Source: Paucibacter aquatile
GTDB lineage: Bacteria > Pseudomonadota > Gammaproteobacteria > Burkholderiales > Burkholderiaceae_C
NCBI RefSeq assembly: GCF_002885975.1
Contig: NZ_POSP01000003.1
Coordinates: forward strand, 1,054,001-1,118,000
Direction of reading: 5' to 3'
DNA length: 64,000 nucleotides
Both the position numbers and the translations under genes were made by a program. Numbering within the stretch: the stretch's first letter is position 1; the number at the start of each line of letters is the position of its first letter. Positions 36,279 to 45,434 of this stretch are shown here, piece by piece. Below the pieces are notes generated by a model. The model was not told the origin of the DNA. It did not search any database and saw only the letters and a list, made by a program, of their open reading frames with translations.

Positions 36279-36306
36279 TTTGATTTTGGGCGGTCATGCC
36301 TATAAT
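36279..36306 (+). promoter_or_regulatory. sigma-70-type promoter of the H-NS-like gene
   Basis: A perfect TATAAT at 36301-36306 is 16 bases after TTTGAT (36279-36284), with TTGATT and TTGTTT as overlapping -35 options. It would start the message about 43 bases before the ATG at 36356. Confidence 0.6.
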
Positions 36307-36355
36307 CAAACCGACCATTTGGGTTGGACACCAAACCTTGCGAGGATTTGCACCG

Positions 36356-36655
36356 ATGTCATCATTGAAAGACCTCCTGGCCCAACGGGCTGCACTCGAC
36401 CAACAAATCGCCGAAACCAAGGAACGCGAGCGCGCCGATGCCATCGCCAAGGTGCGCTCCCTGATGGCTGATTTTGGTTTGACCGCCGCCGATTTGAGCA
36501 CCCGCGCGCCCAAGGTTGCGAAATCCGCCTCCAAAGTGGCCGTGAAATACCGCAATCAAGCCACCGGTGAAACCTGGAGTGGCCGTGGCCTGCAACCCAA
36601 GTGGTTGAAAGCTGCCATTGCCGGCGGTGCCAGCCTGAACGATTTCCACGTTTGA
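36356..36655 (+). CDS. H-NS family nucleoid-associated protein
   Basis: A 99-residue member of the H-NS/StpA/BpH3 family. The N-terminal half is a coiled coil for oligomerisation (SLKDLLAQRAALDQQIAET). The C-terminal DNA-binding domain has KYRNQATGETWSGRGLQPKWL with the GRG-type AT-hook-like motif that reads AT-rich minor grooves. ATG 36356 is preceded by GAGGA and a consensus -10 box. It likely silences AT-rich or foreign DNA. The strong terminator at 36821-36850 follows after 165 bases. Confidence 0.92.
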   Translation: MSSLKDLLAQRAALDQQIAETKERERADAIAKVRSLMADFGLTAADLSTRAPKVAKSASKVAVKYRNQATGETWSGRGLQPKWLKAAIAGGASLNDFHV

Positions 36656-37040
36656 GGGTTTGAGCCCTTGCCGAGGCTTGAAGCTCGGCCGGCGTTTTGC
36701 GCTGAAACTCCGAAGCAAACCCAACGCTCCCGGCGCTGGCACAGCCCACCAGATTTCAGTCTCGAGTTCGCCCGCAGCACCGCCTGCCAGTTTCTAAAAC
36801 GCGCCTCGTCGCACATCTCAAAAAGCCGCCGCTTCGGGCGGCTTTTTTTTGGGCCGCAGGCAGCGCCACGCCACACTGAAACTCGGCTTGGCCTCGGGTG
36901 AAATTGATGCCTGGCCGCACCGCCCACCCCGTTTGAAGGGGCAGAAAACCCTGGCAAGCCTCGCCATGACTGCTAGCATCGCCGCGCCACTGAAAATCCA
37001 ATCCAAAGCGGACGGAGTTTCAGGGTGAATGTAGCGTCTC
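36656..37040. other. 385-base intergenic region
   Basis: No gene is seen. It holds a weak hairpin (GCCGAG 36670-36675 with CTCGGC 36684-36689), the strong terminator at 36821-36850 and, before the next gene, a possible promoter CTGGCA (36951-36956), 17 bases, TAGCAT (36974-36979). Confidence 0.6.
36821..36850 (+). terminator. strong intrinsic terminator
   Basis: AAAAGCCGCC and GGCGGCTTTT pair around GCTTCG and are followed by further T residues (eight T in all). It is close to symmetrical, so it could act on both strands; it ends the H-NS-like transcript. Confidence 0.88.
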
Positions 37041-40000
37041 TTGCGCCTCGAAACCGGCCGCGGGACGCCTCGATACATAGACCGCACGCCTTCACCTTGG
37101 CCCGTTTTCACGCGTATTGATTTGGACGACATCGCTGCCCTTCCCCACACGCCAGCGCTGCATCAGTCGCAAGTGGCCCGACGCGTACGCCTGCTGGCCC
37201 AACAGGTGGGCGTCCTCATGGCCGGCCTGCTCTGGGCCTGGCTGCTGCTGGCCGCAGATCTCAAGCCCTCTCAGCTGGGCCTGAGCTGGTTGCCGGCCGG
37301 CATGAATGGTCTGATCTGGGCACCCGCCGCGGTGTCACTGGTTGCCCTTTGCCTGTGGGGGCCGCGCCTCTTGCCCGCGTTATGGCTGTCGCAGTTCGCC
37401 ACGTCCTGCTTGATGCAAACCCCGCCGGCTCTCGCTGCCGGCCTGGCGGTCACCCAGCTTGCCGGCACCTGGATCGCCGTACAAGGTCTGCATGCCGGAG
37501 GCTTTCAAAGCCGGCTACAGCGACGCCGTGATGTCGCGCAATGGCTGCTGTTGGCAGCACTGGGTGGCGGCGGCCTGAGTGCTCTGCTGAGCTGTCTGCT
37601 GCTGCAATTCACCGGCGGAATCCCCGAACATGGCGCCTGGTCCGCCCTGCTGATGAGTTGGCTGAGCCAGAGTTTGGGCGTGTTGAGTCTGGCACCCCTG
37701 CTTTTTCAAGGCTTGCATGCCTTGGCCTCGCCGAACAAGTCCGCCGAGCCAGGCTCGCGGCTGTGGCCGCAAAACGCCAGGCCCTTGATTCCCACCCGCA
37801 ACTGGAAGCGAAGCGCGCTGAGCGCGGCCTTGGCTGCGGCCTGCGCGCTGCTCCAAACCGGCCTGCTGTGGCGGCATGAAGGCCTGGACGCTGGCAGCCT
37901 GAGCCTGATGTTGGCGATCCTGCTGCTCTTCAGCCTGCTGACCCTTGTGCATCGACGCGGCTGGCTGACCGCAGCGTTGCTGCCCTGGCTCCTGGGCAGC
38001 TTGAGCCTGAGCTGGGCGCAAGGCTGGGGGCCACTGCAAGGCTTGAACCTGTTTGAGTTGTGCGCCGTGATGGCAAGCCTGGGCCTGGCCATGAGTCTTC
38101 TGCCGGCCCTGCTGCAGGCTCAGAACTGGGAGACGCGCAGCGAACGCCACCACTGGCAAGGCCTGCTGGCCGCCACCGGCATGGGCCTGGCCGAATGGCG
38201 GCTGGAGCGCAGCACGAAAGGCTCACGCGGCCTGGACGTCAGCCACCAGGCCTGTCCGACCTGGCTGCGCTACACCGGCGCCGCCGCCGCACAAGATGCT
38301 GCGGCCTGGCCCAGCGATTGGCTGGCCATCTGCCACCCGCTGGACCGCGAGCGTTGCCGCCAGGCTCTGGAAGGCCTGCTGCCGCCGGGCGGGCCCGATG
38401 AATTCATCGCCTCGCTGCGCCTGCCCAGCCTGGGTGGCGAGCCCGGGCTCTGGCACTGGTACGAGCTCAAGGGCAGCGTGCAGGCACGCGACCCGCAAGG
38501 CCATGCCCTGCGCCTGCTGACCCTGCTGCGCGACATCAACTGGCAACACCAGGCCGAGGAGCGCCAGCGCATGAGCGTGGCCTTGTTCCAGCATCTGCAC
38601 GAAGGCCTGGCCGTCACCGACACCGAAGACCGGCTGCTGGACGCCAACCCGAGCTTTTGCCGCATGCTGGGCCACAGCCGCGAAACCCTGGTCGGACAGA
38701 CCGCGCCGCCGTTGCAGATCCAGGTCTTGCGCCAATCGGGCCACAGCCCGGAACAGCTGCAGCTGGCCTTGCAGAGCGAGGGCTTCTGGCAAGGCCGCGT
38801 GCATGCCCAGCGCGCCGACGGCAGCCCTTGTCATCTGCAGCTGACGGTGTCCACCATTCCCGAGCCTGACGGCCCGCTGCGCTACCGGGTGCTGACCATG
38901 TCCGACCTGACCCTGGCCCTGCAGCAGCAGGACCGGCTGGACCGGCAGTCGCGCTTCGACCCCCTGACCGGCCTGCCCAACCACGACGAGTTCATGCGCC
39001 TGCTGCAAGGCGGCCTGGAGGCCAGCGAGCGCGACGGCTTCCATCTGAGCATCTGCCGCCTCGACCTGGATCAGTTCAAGCGCATCAATGCCGAGCATGG
39101 CCCCGAACGGGCCGACCTGCTGCTGCTACAGGTGGCCGAGCGCTTGCAAGGCGCCTTGCGCAGCAGCGCGCAATGGTCGGATGTGGTGGCGCGCCTGGGC
39201 GGCGACGAGTTTGCCCTGCTGCTGCGAGCCAAAAACCAGGACGAGTCCGAGCAAGCCCTGGAACGACTCTTGGCCGTGGTGTCTCAGCCCTACAAGCTGG
39301 CCGCCAGCCAGCCCGGCCAGGCCGACACCTTGATCCTCGACCTCAGCGCCAGCATGGGCGCCACGCTCTATCCGCAGGACGACAGCGACGCCGAGACCTT
39401 GATGCGCCATGCCGGCCATGCGCTCTACCGCGTCAAGCACACCGGGCGCAACGGTTACCGGCTGTTCGACACCGCCAAGCGCCTGCGCAACGAAGCCAGC
39501 CTGATCGCGCTGGCGCGCGTGCAGCAGGCCCTGGATGCCAGCGAGCTGCAGCTCTACTTCCAGCCCAAGATCGATATGCAGACCGGCCAGGTGCTGGGCA
39601 TGGAAGCCCTGCTGCGCTGGCAGCACCCCGAACGCGGCCTCCTGGGCCCGGCCCATTTCCTGCCGCTGATCGAGCCCACCGGCCTGGGCGTGCAGGTTGG
39701 CGACTGGGTGATGGAACAAGCGCTCAAGCACAGCGAGCAATGGCTGGCCGAGGGCCTGGGCCTGAACATCAGCGTCAACGTCACCGCCCGCCAGCTGCAG
39801 ATGCCCGAGTTTGCCCAGCGCCTGCAAGAGCTGCTGCAGCGGCACAGCGAGCCGGTGGCACGCCACCTGAGCCTGGAGGTGCTGGAATCCGCCGCCCTGG
39901 CCGACATCAATGCCACGCAAGCCCTGATCAAGCGCTGCCGCGGCTACGGCGTGAGCTTCGCCCTCGACGACTTCGGCACCGGCTACTCCACCCTGACCTA

Positions 40001-40346
40001 TCTGCAACGCCTGCCGGTCGATGCGCTCAAGATCGACCGCTCCTTTGTGCAGAACATGCTGATCAACAGCCAGGACAGCGCCCTGGTCGAGGGCGTGATC
40101 GGCCTGGCCCACAACTTCGGCTGCAGCGTGGTGGCCGAGGGCGTGGAGACCGCCGCCCATGCCCGCGCCCTGCTGCGCCTGGGTTGCATCCAGGGCCAGG
40201 GCAATGGCATCGCCGAAGCCATGCCGGCCACCGAGGTGGCAGCCTGGGTGCGCGCCTTCCCGCAGTCCGGCTGGATGCAAGCGCTGCGGGCGCGCGAGGC
40301 TGCAGGGGCCGCGGTCACCCCGGGCGCGGCCCGAGGCTTGCCTTAG
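37041..40346 (+). CDS. membrane GGDEF-EAL protein with MASE1-like sensor
   Basis: An 1101-residue inner-membrane protein. About residues 50-355 hold eight or more hydrophobic helices resembling the MASE1 sensor. PAS-like regions follow (~365-500 and 515-630). GGDEF is canonical at residues 720-724 and the EAL motif EALLR starts at 855, with DDFGTG and EGVET motifs, so both cyclic-di-GMP activities look possible. The frame has no ATG before the first membrane helix; TTG 37041 is the longest start and a TTG near 37122 an alternative. dnaG follows after nine bases. Confidence 0.88.
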   Translation: MRLETGRGTPRYIDRTPSPWPVFTRIDLDDIAALPHTPALHQSQVARRVRLLAQQVGVLMAGLLWAWLLLAADLKPSQLGLSWLPAGMNGLIWAPAAVSLVALCLWGPRLLPALWLSQFATSCLMQTPPALAAGLAVTQLAGTWIAVQGLHAGGFQSRLQRRRDVAQWLLLAALGGGGLSALLSCLLLQFTGGIPEHGAWSALLMSWLSQSLGVLSLAPLLFQGLHALASPNKSAEPGSRLWPQNARPLIPTRNWKRSALSAALAAACALLQTGLLWRHEGLDAGSLSLMLAILLLFSLLTLVHRRGWLTAALLPWLLGSLSLSWAQGWGPLQGLNLFELCAVMASLGLAMSLLPALLQAQNWETRSERHHWQGLLAATGMGLAEWRLERSTKGSRGLDVSHQACPTWLRYTGAAAAQDAAAWPSDWLAICHPLDRERCRQALEGLLPPGGPDEFIASLRLPSLGGEPGLWHWYELKGSVQARDPQGHALRLLTLLRDINWQHQAEERQRMSVALFQHLHEGLAVTDTEDRLLDANPSFCRMLGHSRETLVGQTAPPLQIQVLRQSGHSPEQLQLALQSEGFWQGRVHAQRADGSPCHLQLTVSTIPEPDGPLRYRVLTMSDLTLALQQQDRLDRQSRFDPLTGLPNHDEFMRLLQGGLEASERDGFHLSICRLDLDQFKRINAEHGPERADLLLLQVAERLQGALRSSAQWSDVVARLGGDEFALLLRAKNQDESEQALERLLAVVSQPYKLAASQPGQADTLILDLSASMGATLYPQDDSDAETLMRHAGHALYRVKHTGRNGYRLFDTAKRLRNEASLIALARVQQALDASELQLYFQPKIDMQTGQVLGMEALLRWQHPERGLLGPAHFLPLIEPTGLGVQVGDWVMEQALKHSEQWLAEGLGLNISVNVTARQLQMPEFAQRLQELLQRHSEPVARHLSLEVLESAALADINATQALIKRCRGYGVSFALDDFGTGYSTLTYLQRLPVDALKIDRSFVQNMLINSQDSALVEGVIGLAHNFGCSVVAEGVETAAHARALLRLGCIQGQGNGIAEAMPATEVAAWVRAFPQSGWMQALRAREAAGAAVTPGAARGLP

Positions 40347-40355
40347 ACTCGCCGC

Positions 40356-42431
40356 GTGATCCCACCAGGCTTTATTCAAGACCTTCTCTCCCGCACCGAC
40401 ATCGTCGAGGTCGTGGGCCGCCATGTCGAGCTGAAAAAAGCCGGCATCAACCACAAGGGCCTGTGCCCCTTCCACGGCGAAAAATCGCCCAGCTTCATCG
40501 TCAGCCCGACCCGGCAGACCTACCACTGCTTCGGCTGCGGCGTGCATGGCAATGCGGTGGGCTTCCTGATGGAGCACAGCGGCCTGGGCTTTGTCGAGGC
40601 GGTTCAGGAGCTGGCCCAGCAGGCCGGCATGCAAGTGCCGCAGGACGAACGCTCGGCCGAGGAACGCGAACGCGCCGCCGCGCAGAAAAAACGCCAGTCC
40701 ACGCTGACCGATGTGCTGCTGCGCGCCAGCGACCATTACCGCGGCCAGCTGAAGAAATCACCCCGCGCCATCGATTACCTCAAGAAGCGCGGCCTCACCG
40801 GTCAGATCGCCGCCCATTTCGCCCTCGGCTACGCACCGGAAGGTTGGCGTGCCCTGGCCAGCGCGTTTCCGGCCTACGACGACCCGCTGCTGGCCGAGGC
40901 TGGCATGGTGATCGTCTCCGGCGAAGAAGGCGAAGAACAAAAGCGCTACGACCGATTTCGCGACCGCATCATGTTCCCGATCCGCAATGTCCAGGGCGAC
41001 ACCATCGGCTTCGGCGGCCGGGTGCTGGACAAGGGCGAACCCAAGTATCTGAACTCACCGGAAACCCCGGTCTTCAGCAAGGGCCGCGAGCTCTATGGCC
41101 TGTTCGAGGCCCGGGCCGGACTGCGCCAGCGCGGCTACGCCCTGGTGGTGGAAGGCTATATGGACGTGGTGGCCCTGGCGCAGAGCGGCTTCAACAATGC
41201 CGTGGCCACACTGGGCACGGCCTGCACGGCCGAGCATGTGCACAAGCTGTTTCGCTTCACCGAATCGGTGGTCTTCAGCTTCGACGGTGACGCTGCCGGC
41301 CGCCGGGCCGCGGGCCGAGCGCTGGAAGCCGCCCTGCCCCATGCCACCGATACCCGCAGCGTCAAGTTTTTGTTCCTGCCGGCCGAACACGACCCCGACT
41401 CTTACGTCCGCGAGCTCGGCGCCGAGGCCTTTGAGCGCTGTGTGCAGGAGGCGATCCCGCTCTCTCGCCGGCTGATGGAGGCTGCGGCCGAGGGCTGCGA
41501 TCTGGGCAGCGTCGAAGGCCGCGCCCGCATGCTCTCCAATGCCCGGCCGCTCTGGCAGGCCTTGCCCCAGGGTCTGCTCAAGCGCGCGCTGCTGGGCGAG
41601 CTGGCCAAGCGCGCACAGCTCAGCGACCAGGATTTGATGAGCGCCTGGCAGGTGCAGGCCGAAGGCAGCCGTGGCGGCGGCCGCAGCGAGCAGCGCCCAC
41701 CGCGCAACCCTGCCCCCAGCAGCCACTCGCCACGCAGCAGCTTCGAAGACGGCGACGAGCCGCCGCCAGATTTCGGCCCGGCCGACTACGAGCCCGCCGA
41801 CTACGGCGATTTCCATCCCGACCCCAGCCATGGCGATGCTGCCGCGGGCGGCGGATCCTCGGCCGGGGAGCGCAAGCCCTGGCAGGGCAAGAAGGAATGG
41901 AAGCCCAGCGGCGACTGGAAGGACAAGAAAGACTGGAAAGGCAAAGGCAGCTGGAAACGCCGCGGCGAGGGCGAAGCGCCGCAGCTGCCGCGCCGCGCGC
42001 CCAGTTCCCCCATGGACAACGCCCTGCGCATGCTGCTGCTCAACAGCGCCTGGTGGGAGCGGCTGAGCGCCGAGGACCACCAGCTGCTGCACCAGCTACC
42101 CGGCGTGCACGGCGAACTGGTGACCTGGCTGGAGCGCTATCTGGTGCACCACGGCGCCGGCCCCTGGTCGGCACTGGAGGCTAGCATGTCGGAGGACGGC
42201 GTGCTCGATTCGGCGCGCGGCCTGCTGGTCGACCTGTTCACCGAGGACGAGCCGCAGTTCGAAGTCTTCCAGCTGGCCCTGCGCCAGCTCTGGATCGCCC
42301 GACTGGAGGGCGAGGCCCAGAAACTGGTGCAAGGCACGCCCAGCAGCGAGGACCTGCGCCGCTTCACCCAGATCCGCGCCCAGATCAAGCAGCTCAAGGA
42401 CACCCCGCTCAGCCAGGAAAGCACGGCCTGA
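40356..42431 (+). CDS. dnaG: DnaG, DNA primase
   Basis: A 691-residue primase. The N-terminal zinc-binding motif is CPFH...CFGCG, the catalytic TOPRIM domain has VVEGYMDVVAL and FDGDAAGRRA, and a helical C-terminal domain (from ~560) binds the replicative helicase. Start is GTG 40356, with TAGACT six bases ahead and no Shine-Dalgarno. It is longer than E. coli DnaG (581) because of a linker at ~430-555 containing a Trp/Lys-rich segment. It precedes rpoD, as in the macromolecular synthesis operon, but rpsU is absent. Confidence 0.95.
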   Translation: MIPPGFIQDLLSRTDIVEVVGRHVELKKAGINHKGLCPFHGEKSPSFIVSPTRQTYHCFGCGVHGNAVGFLMEHSGLGFVEAVQELAQQAGMQVPQDERSAEERERAAAQKKRQSTLTDVLLRASDHYRGQLKKSPRAIDYLKKRGLTGQIAAHFALGYAPEGWRALASAFPAYDDPLLAEAGMVIVSGEEGEEQKRYDRFRDRIMFPIRNVQGDTIGFGGRVLDKGEPKYLNSPETPVFSKGRELYGLFEARAGLRQRGYALVVEGYMDVVALAQSGFNNAVATLGTACTAEHVHKLFRFTESVVFSFDGDAAGRRAAGRALEAALPHATDTRSVKFLFLPAEHDPDSYVRELGAEAFERCVQEAIPLSRRLMEAAAEGCDLGSVEGRARMLSNARPLWQALPQGLLKRALLGELAKRAQLSDQDLMSAWQVQAEGSRGGGRSEQRPPRNPAPSSHSPRSSFEDGDEPPPDFGPADYEPADYGDFHPDPSHGDAAAGGGSSAGERKPWQGKKEWKPSGDWKDKKDWKGKGSWKRRGEGEAPQLPRRAPSSPMDNALRMLLLNSAWWERLSAEDHQLLHQLPGVHGELVTWLERYLVHHGAGPWSALEASMSEDGVLDSARGLLVDLFTEDEPQFEVFQLALRQLWIARLEGEAQKLVQGTPSSEDLRRFTQIRAQIKQLKDTPLSQESTA

Positions 42432-42488
42432 GAGGGCCCGCCCGCCGCGTAGTCCGTTGACAGCACGGCCAGCTTGGCACGGCGATTT

Positions 42489-42517
42489 TTGTAGCCACCT
42501 CGGCTTTGGGCGATAAT
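42489..42517 (+). promoter_or_regulatory. candidate sigma-70 promoter of rpoD
   Basis: TTGTAG (42489-42494) and GATAAT (42512-42517) are 17 bases apart. It would give a leader of about 355 bases. Confidence 0.4.
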
Positions 42518-42737
42518 GTGGGGTTTTCGCGCGCGTCTCAAGAGTGACGGCATGTGCTTCCGGACCCGGCCACCCAGCGACACTGGGCACCCACAGCGGT
42601 ATCAAGGCCACCTGTATCCGCCAAGCCTTGCATTGACAAACGTACACGCTAGCTTGGTCGCGCCACGTTGCTGACAACGCTGACAAGAAGCTCAGCGAGG
42701 AACGCAGCGTCTGAATGCCACCTGGGTCGAACTCCGC

Positions 42738-42766
42738 CTTGAAAAGCGCAGTGAACGCCCCCAGGT
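42738..42766 (+). promoter_or_regulatory. candidate sigma-32 promoter of rpoD
   Basis: CTTGAA (42738-42743), a 15-base spacer and CCCCAGGT (42759-42766) resemble the heat-shock promoter form CTTGAA / CCCCATNT. It lies inside an inverted repeat whose arms are 42717-42726 and 42760-42769. rpoD of E. coli is known to have a heat-shock promoter. Confidence 0.4.
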
Positions 42767-42880
42767 GGCTGCTGCATGTCCGGCACACTGCAGCGCACCG
42801 GTTTCAGCGAAAAAATATTTCAGTTTCCCGCTTTCCCTAGCTTTTCGGCCCGCCCGCCCACCATCCACCCGAGGATCTGC

Positions 42881-45154
42881 ATGACTGCCAAGAAGACCGC
42901 GCCCACCGCACCCGAAGCCGAAGAAACCAAAAAGCCCGCCGCCAAGGTCGTGCGGGTGGTCAAGGCCGTGAAGGCCGACGCAGCCACTGCCGAAAAAGCC
43001 GAGAAGCCGGCCAAGGCCGTGAAGGCGCCCAAGGCCGCAGCGGCCACGGCAGAGGGCGAGGACAAGCCCAAGCGCGGCCGCAAGCCCAAGGCAGCCACCG
43101 AGACCAAGAAGGCCGCAGGCAAGAAGGCCGCCGAGGTCGAGGAAGAAGACTTCTCGGACCTCGAAGCCGATCTGGAAGGCGAGCCCGAAGCCGAAGCCGA
43201 AGTGGCCGAAGCTGCCGAGGACAAGCCCAAGGCCAAGCCCCTGCGCATGAAGGTCTCGCGCGCCAAGGAGCGCGCGCTGATGCGTGAGTTCGGCCTGGAA
43301 GAAACGGCACTGACGGAAGAAGAAGCCGCCAAGCGCCGCCACGAGCTGAAGACCCTGATCAAGATGGGCAAGACGCGTGGTTTCCTGACCCATCAGGAAA
43401 TCAACGACCACTTGCCCGAGAAGCTGGTCAACGAGGAAATCCTCGAGGCCATCATCTCCATGTTGAACGACATGGGCATCGCGGTCTACGAGCAGGCTCC
43501 AGATGCCGCCACCCTGCTGATCCAGGGCAGCGCCACCGCCACCTCGACCGAAGAAGAAGCCGAAGAAGCCGCCGAAGCCGCCCTGTCCACCGTGGACTCG
43601 GAATTCGGCCGCACCACCGACCCGGTGCGCATGTATATGCGCGAAATGGGCACGGTCGAACTGCTGACCCGCGAAGGCGAGATCGAAATCGCCAAGCGCA
43701 TCGAAGGCGGCCTGCAGGCCATGATGCTGGCCATCTCGGCCTCGCCCACCACCATCGCCCACATCCTCGACCTGGCCGACAAGATCCGCGCCGGCGAGAA
43801 GACCATCTCGGAAGTGGTGGACGGCTTCGTCGCTGCCGATGAGGCCGACGACTATGTGGCCGAAGAAGACTTCGACGAGTTCGACGAAGAAGACGACGAC
43901 GACGGCAACGGCGGCTCCAAGGCCCTGACCAAGAAGCTGGAAGAGCTGAAGAACGCCGCGCTGGTCAAGCTGGATTCGCTGGCCGTCAACTTCGACAAGA
44001 TGCGCAAGGCTTTTGAGAAGGACGGCTACAAGTCGCCGACCTACAACAAGGCCCAGCAAGCCATCAGCGCCGAGCTGATGACCATCCGCTTCACCGTCAA
44101 GACGATTGAAAAGCTCTGCGATCTGCTGCGCTCGCAGGTGGACGATGTGCGCCGCTACGAGCGCGAACTGCGCAAGATCGTGGTCGACAAGTGCGGCATG
44201 CCACAGGAGTACTTCATCAAGAACTTCCCGCCCAATGCGCTGAACCGCGCCTGGGCCGAGAAGGAAGTCGCCGCCGGCAAGCCTTACTCTGCCGTGCTGG
44301 CCCGCAACCTGCCGCCGGTGCAGGAACTGCAGCAAAAGCTGATCGACATCCAGAGCAAGGCCGTCGTGCCGATTGATGACCTCAAGGACATCAACAAGAA
44401 GATGAACGAGGGCGAAAAGGCCTCGCGCGACGCCAAGAAGGAAATGATCGAGGCCAACTTGCGCCTCGTGATCTCCATCGCCAAGAAGTACACCAACCGC
44501 GGCCTGCAGTTCCTGGACCTGATCCAGGAAGGCAATATCGGCCTGATGAAAGCGGTGGACAAGTTCGAATACCGTCGCGGCTACAAGTTCTCGACCTATG
44601 CGACCTGGTGGATCCGTCAGGCCATCACCCGTTCGATCGCCGATCAGGCCCGCACCATCCGTATCCCGGTGCACATGATCGAAACGATCAACAAGATGAA
44701 CCGCATCTCGCGCCAGCATCTGCAGGAATTCGGCTTTGAGCCGGATGCGCCGACCCTGGCCGAGAAAATGGAAATCCCCGAGGACAAGATCCGCAAGATC
44801 ATGAAGATCGCCAAAGAGCCGATCTCCATGGAAACGCCGATCGGTGACGATGACGACAGCCACCTGGGCGATTTCATCGAGGACACCAACAACACCGCGC
44901 CAATCGAAGCAGCGATGCAAGCCGGCCTGCGCGATGTGGTGAAGGACATCCTCGACTCGCTGACCCCGCGCGAAGCCAAGGTGCTGCGCATGCGCTTCGG
45001 CATCGAAATGAGCACGGACCACACGCTGGAAGAAGTCGGCAAACAGTTCGACGTCACCCGCGAACGCATCCGCCAGATCGAAGCCAAGGCCATCCGCAAG
45101 CTCAAGCATCCGAGCCGCTCGGACAAGCTGCGCACATATCTGGACAACCTGTAA
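42881..45154 (+). CDS. rpoD: RpoD, primary sigma factor sigma-70
   Basis: A 757-residue housekeeping sigma factor. ATG 42881 is preceded by GAGGA. Residues 1-115 are a low-complexity Lys/Ala/Glu tail typical of Burkholderiales. Region 1.1 follows (TRGFLTHQEINDHLPE), then the acidic non-conserved region with DEFDEEDDDD. Region 2 has GLQFLDLIQEGNIGLMKAV and FSTYATWWIRQAI (-10 recognition and melting); region 4.2 has the helix-turn-helix LEEVGKQFDVTRERIRQIEAKA. Ends SDKLRTYLDNL. Confidence 0.96.
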   Translation: MTAKKTAPTAPEAEETKKPAAKVVRVVKAVKADAATAEKAEKPAKAVKAPKAAAATAEGEDKPKRGRKPKAATETKKAAGKKAAEVEEEDFSDLEADLEGEPEAEAEVAEAAEDKPKAKPLRMKVSRAKERALMREFGLEETALTEEEAAKRRHELKTLIKMGKTRGFLTHQEINDHLPEKLVNEEILEAIISMLNDMGIAVYEQAPDAATLLIQGSATATSTEEEAEEAAEAALSTVDSEFGRTTDPVRMYMREMGTVELLTREGEIEIAKRIEGGLQAMMLAISASPTTIAHILDLADKIRAGEKTISEVVDGFVAADEADDYVAEEDFDEFDEEDDDDGNGGSKALTKKLEELKNAALVKLDSLAVNFDKMRKAFEKDGYKSPTYNKAQQAISAELMTIRFTVKTIEKLCDLLRSQVDDVRRYERELRKIVVDKCGMPQEYFIKNFPPNALNRAWAEKEVAAGKPYSAVLARNLPPVQELQQKLIDIQSKAVVPIDDLKDINKKMNEGEKASRDAKKEMIEANLRLVISIAKKYTNRGLQFLDLIQEGNIGLMKAVDKFEYRRGYKFSTYATWWIRQAITRSIADQARTIRIPVHMIETINKMNRISRQHLQEFGFEPDAPTLAEKMEIPEDKIRKIMKIAKEPISMETPIGDDDDSHLGDFIEDTNNTAPIEAAMQAGLRDVVKDILDSLTPREAKVLRMRFGIEMSTDHTLEEVGKQFDVTRERIRQIEAKAIRKLKHPSRSDKLRTYLDNL

Positions 45155-45170
45155 GCTTGGCCAGATGCGT

Positions 45171-45188
45171 AGCCCGCTACGGCGGGCT
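45171..45188 (+). other. hairpin just after rpoD
   Basis: AGCCCGC and GCGGGCT form a seven-base stem around TACG, 17 bases after the rpoD stop. No T-run follows; the true terminator is at 45275-45304. Confidence 0.5.
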
Positions 45189-45211
45189 GCCGCGCAGCGG
45201 CGACGCGGCTT

Positions 45212-45252
45212 GAGCCGCAGGCACAAGCTGCGCACGTACCTGGGCAAGCTGT
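45212..45252 (+). repeat. degenerate copy of the rpoD 3' end
   Basis: These 41 bases match 45112-45152 (the end of rpoD) at 34 positions, exactly 100 bases downstream. In its own frame the copy reads SRRHKLRTYLGKL against SRSDKLRTYLDNL in RpoD. Since 100 is not a multiple of three it is out of frame with rpoD and continues past the lost stop. Confidence 0.75.
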
Positions 45253-45274
45253 CATCAGGCGAGTCTGAAGAGCC

Positions 45275-45304
45275 AAGGGCTGGAGCGATCCAGCCCTTTT
45301 TATG
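45275..45304 (+). terminator. intrinsic terminator of rpoD
   Basis: AAGGGCTGGA and TCCAGCCCTT form a ten-base stem around GCGA, running into TTTTTA-type sequence. It is 120 bases past the rpoD stop. Confidence 0.85.
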
Positions 45305-45434
45305 GGCGCATCAGGGACACGGATTCGAGGCCGGCGCGCACACGAAACCCTGCCCACTGCCCTGACCATCCACCATCATGTGGGGCGGCTACACTGCCAA
45401 GAACTTCACGCACTTTCGCCCCTTCTGATCTGAC

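Larger units (their letters stand above)
42432..42880. other. 449-base dnaG-rpoD spacer
   Basis: I see no gene or tRNA. It holds a sigma-70-like promoter (42489-42517) and a ten-base inverted repeat with a sigma-32-like promoter inside it (42717-42769), so it is probably the control region and leader of rpoD. Confidence 0.6.

Noticed and set aside
42432..42880. tRNA or small RNA gene in the dnaG-rpoD spacer
   Set aside because: A GGGTCGAACTCC string recalls a T-arm, but no acceptor stem, anticodon arm or full cloverleaf can be drawn.
45165..45365. 66-codon frame after rpoD as a gene
   Set aside because: It contains the degenerate rpoD end and then runs through the terminator hairpin; better read as a duplicated fragment.
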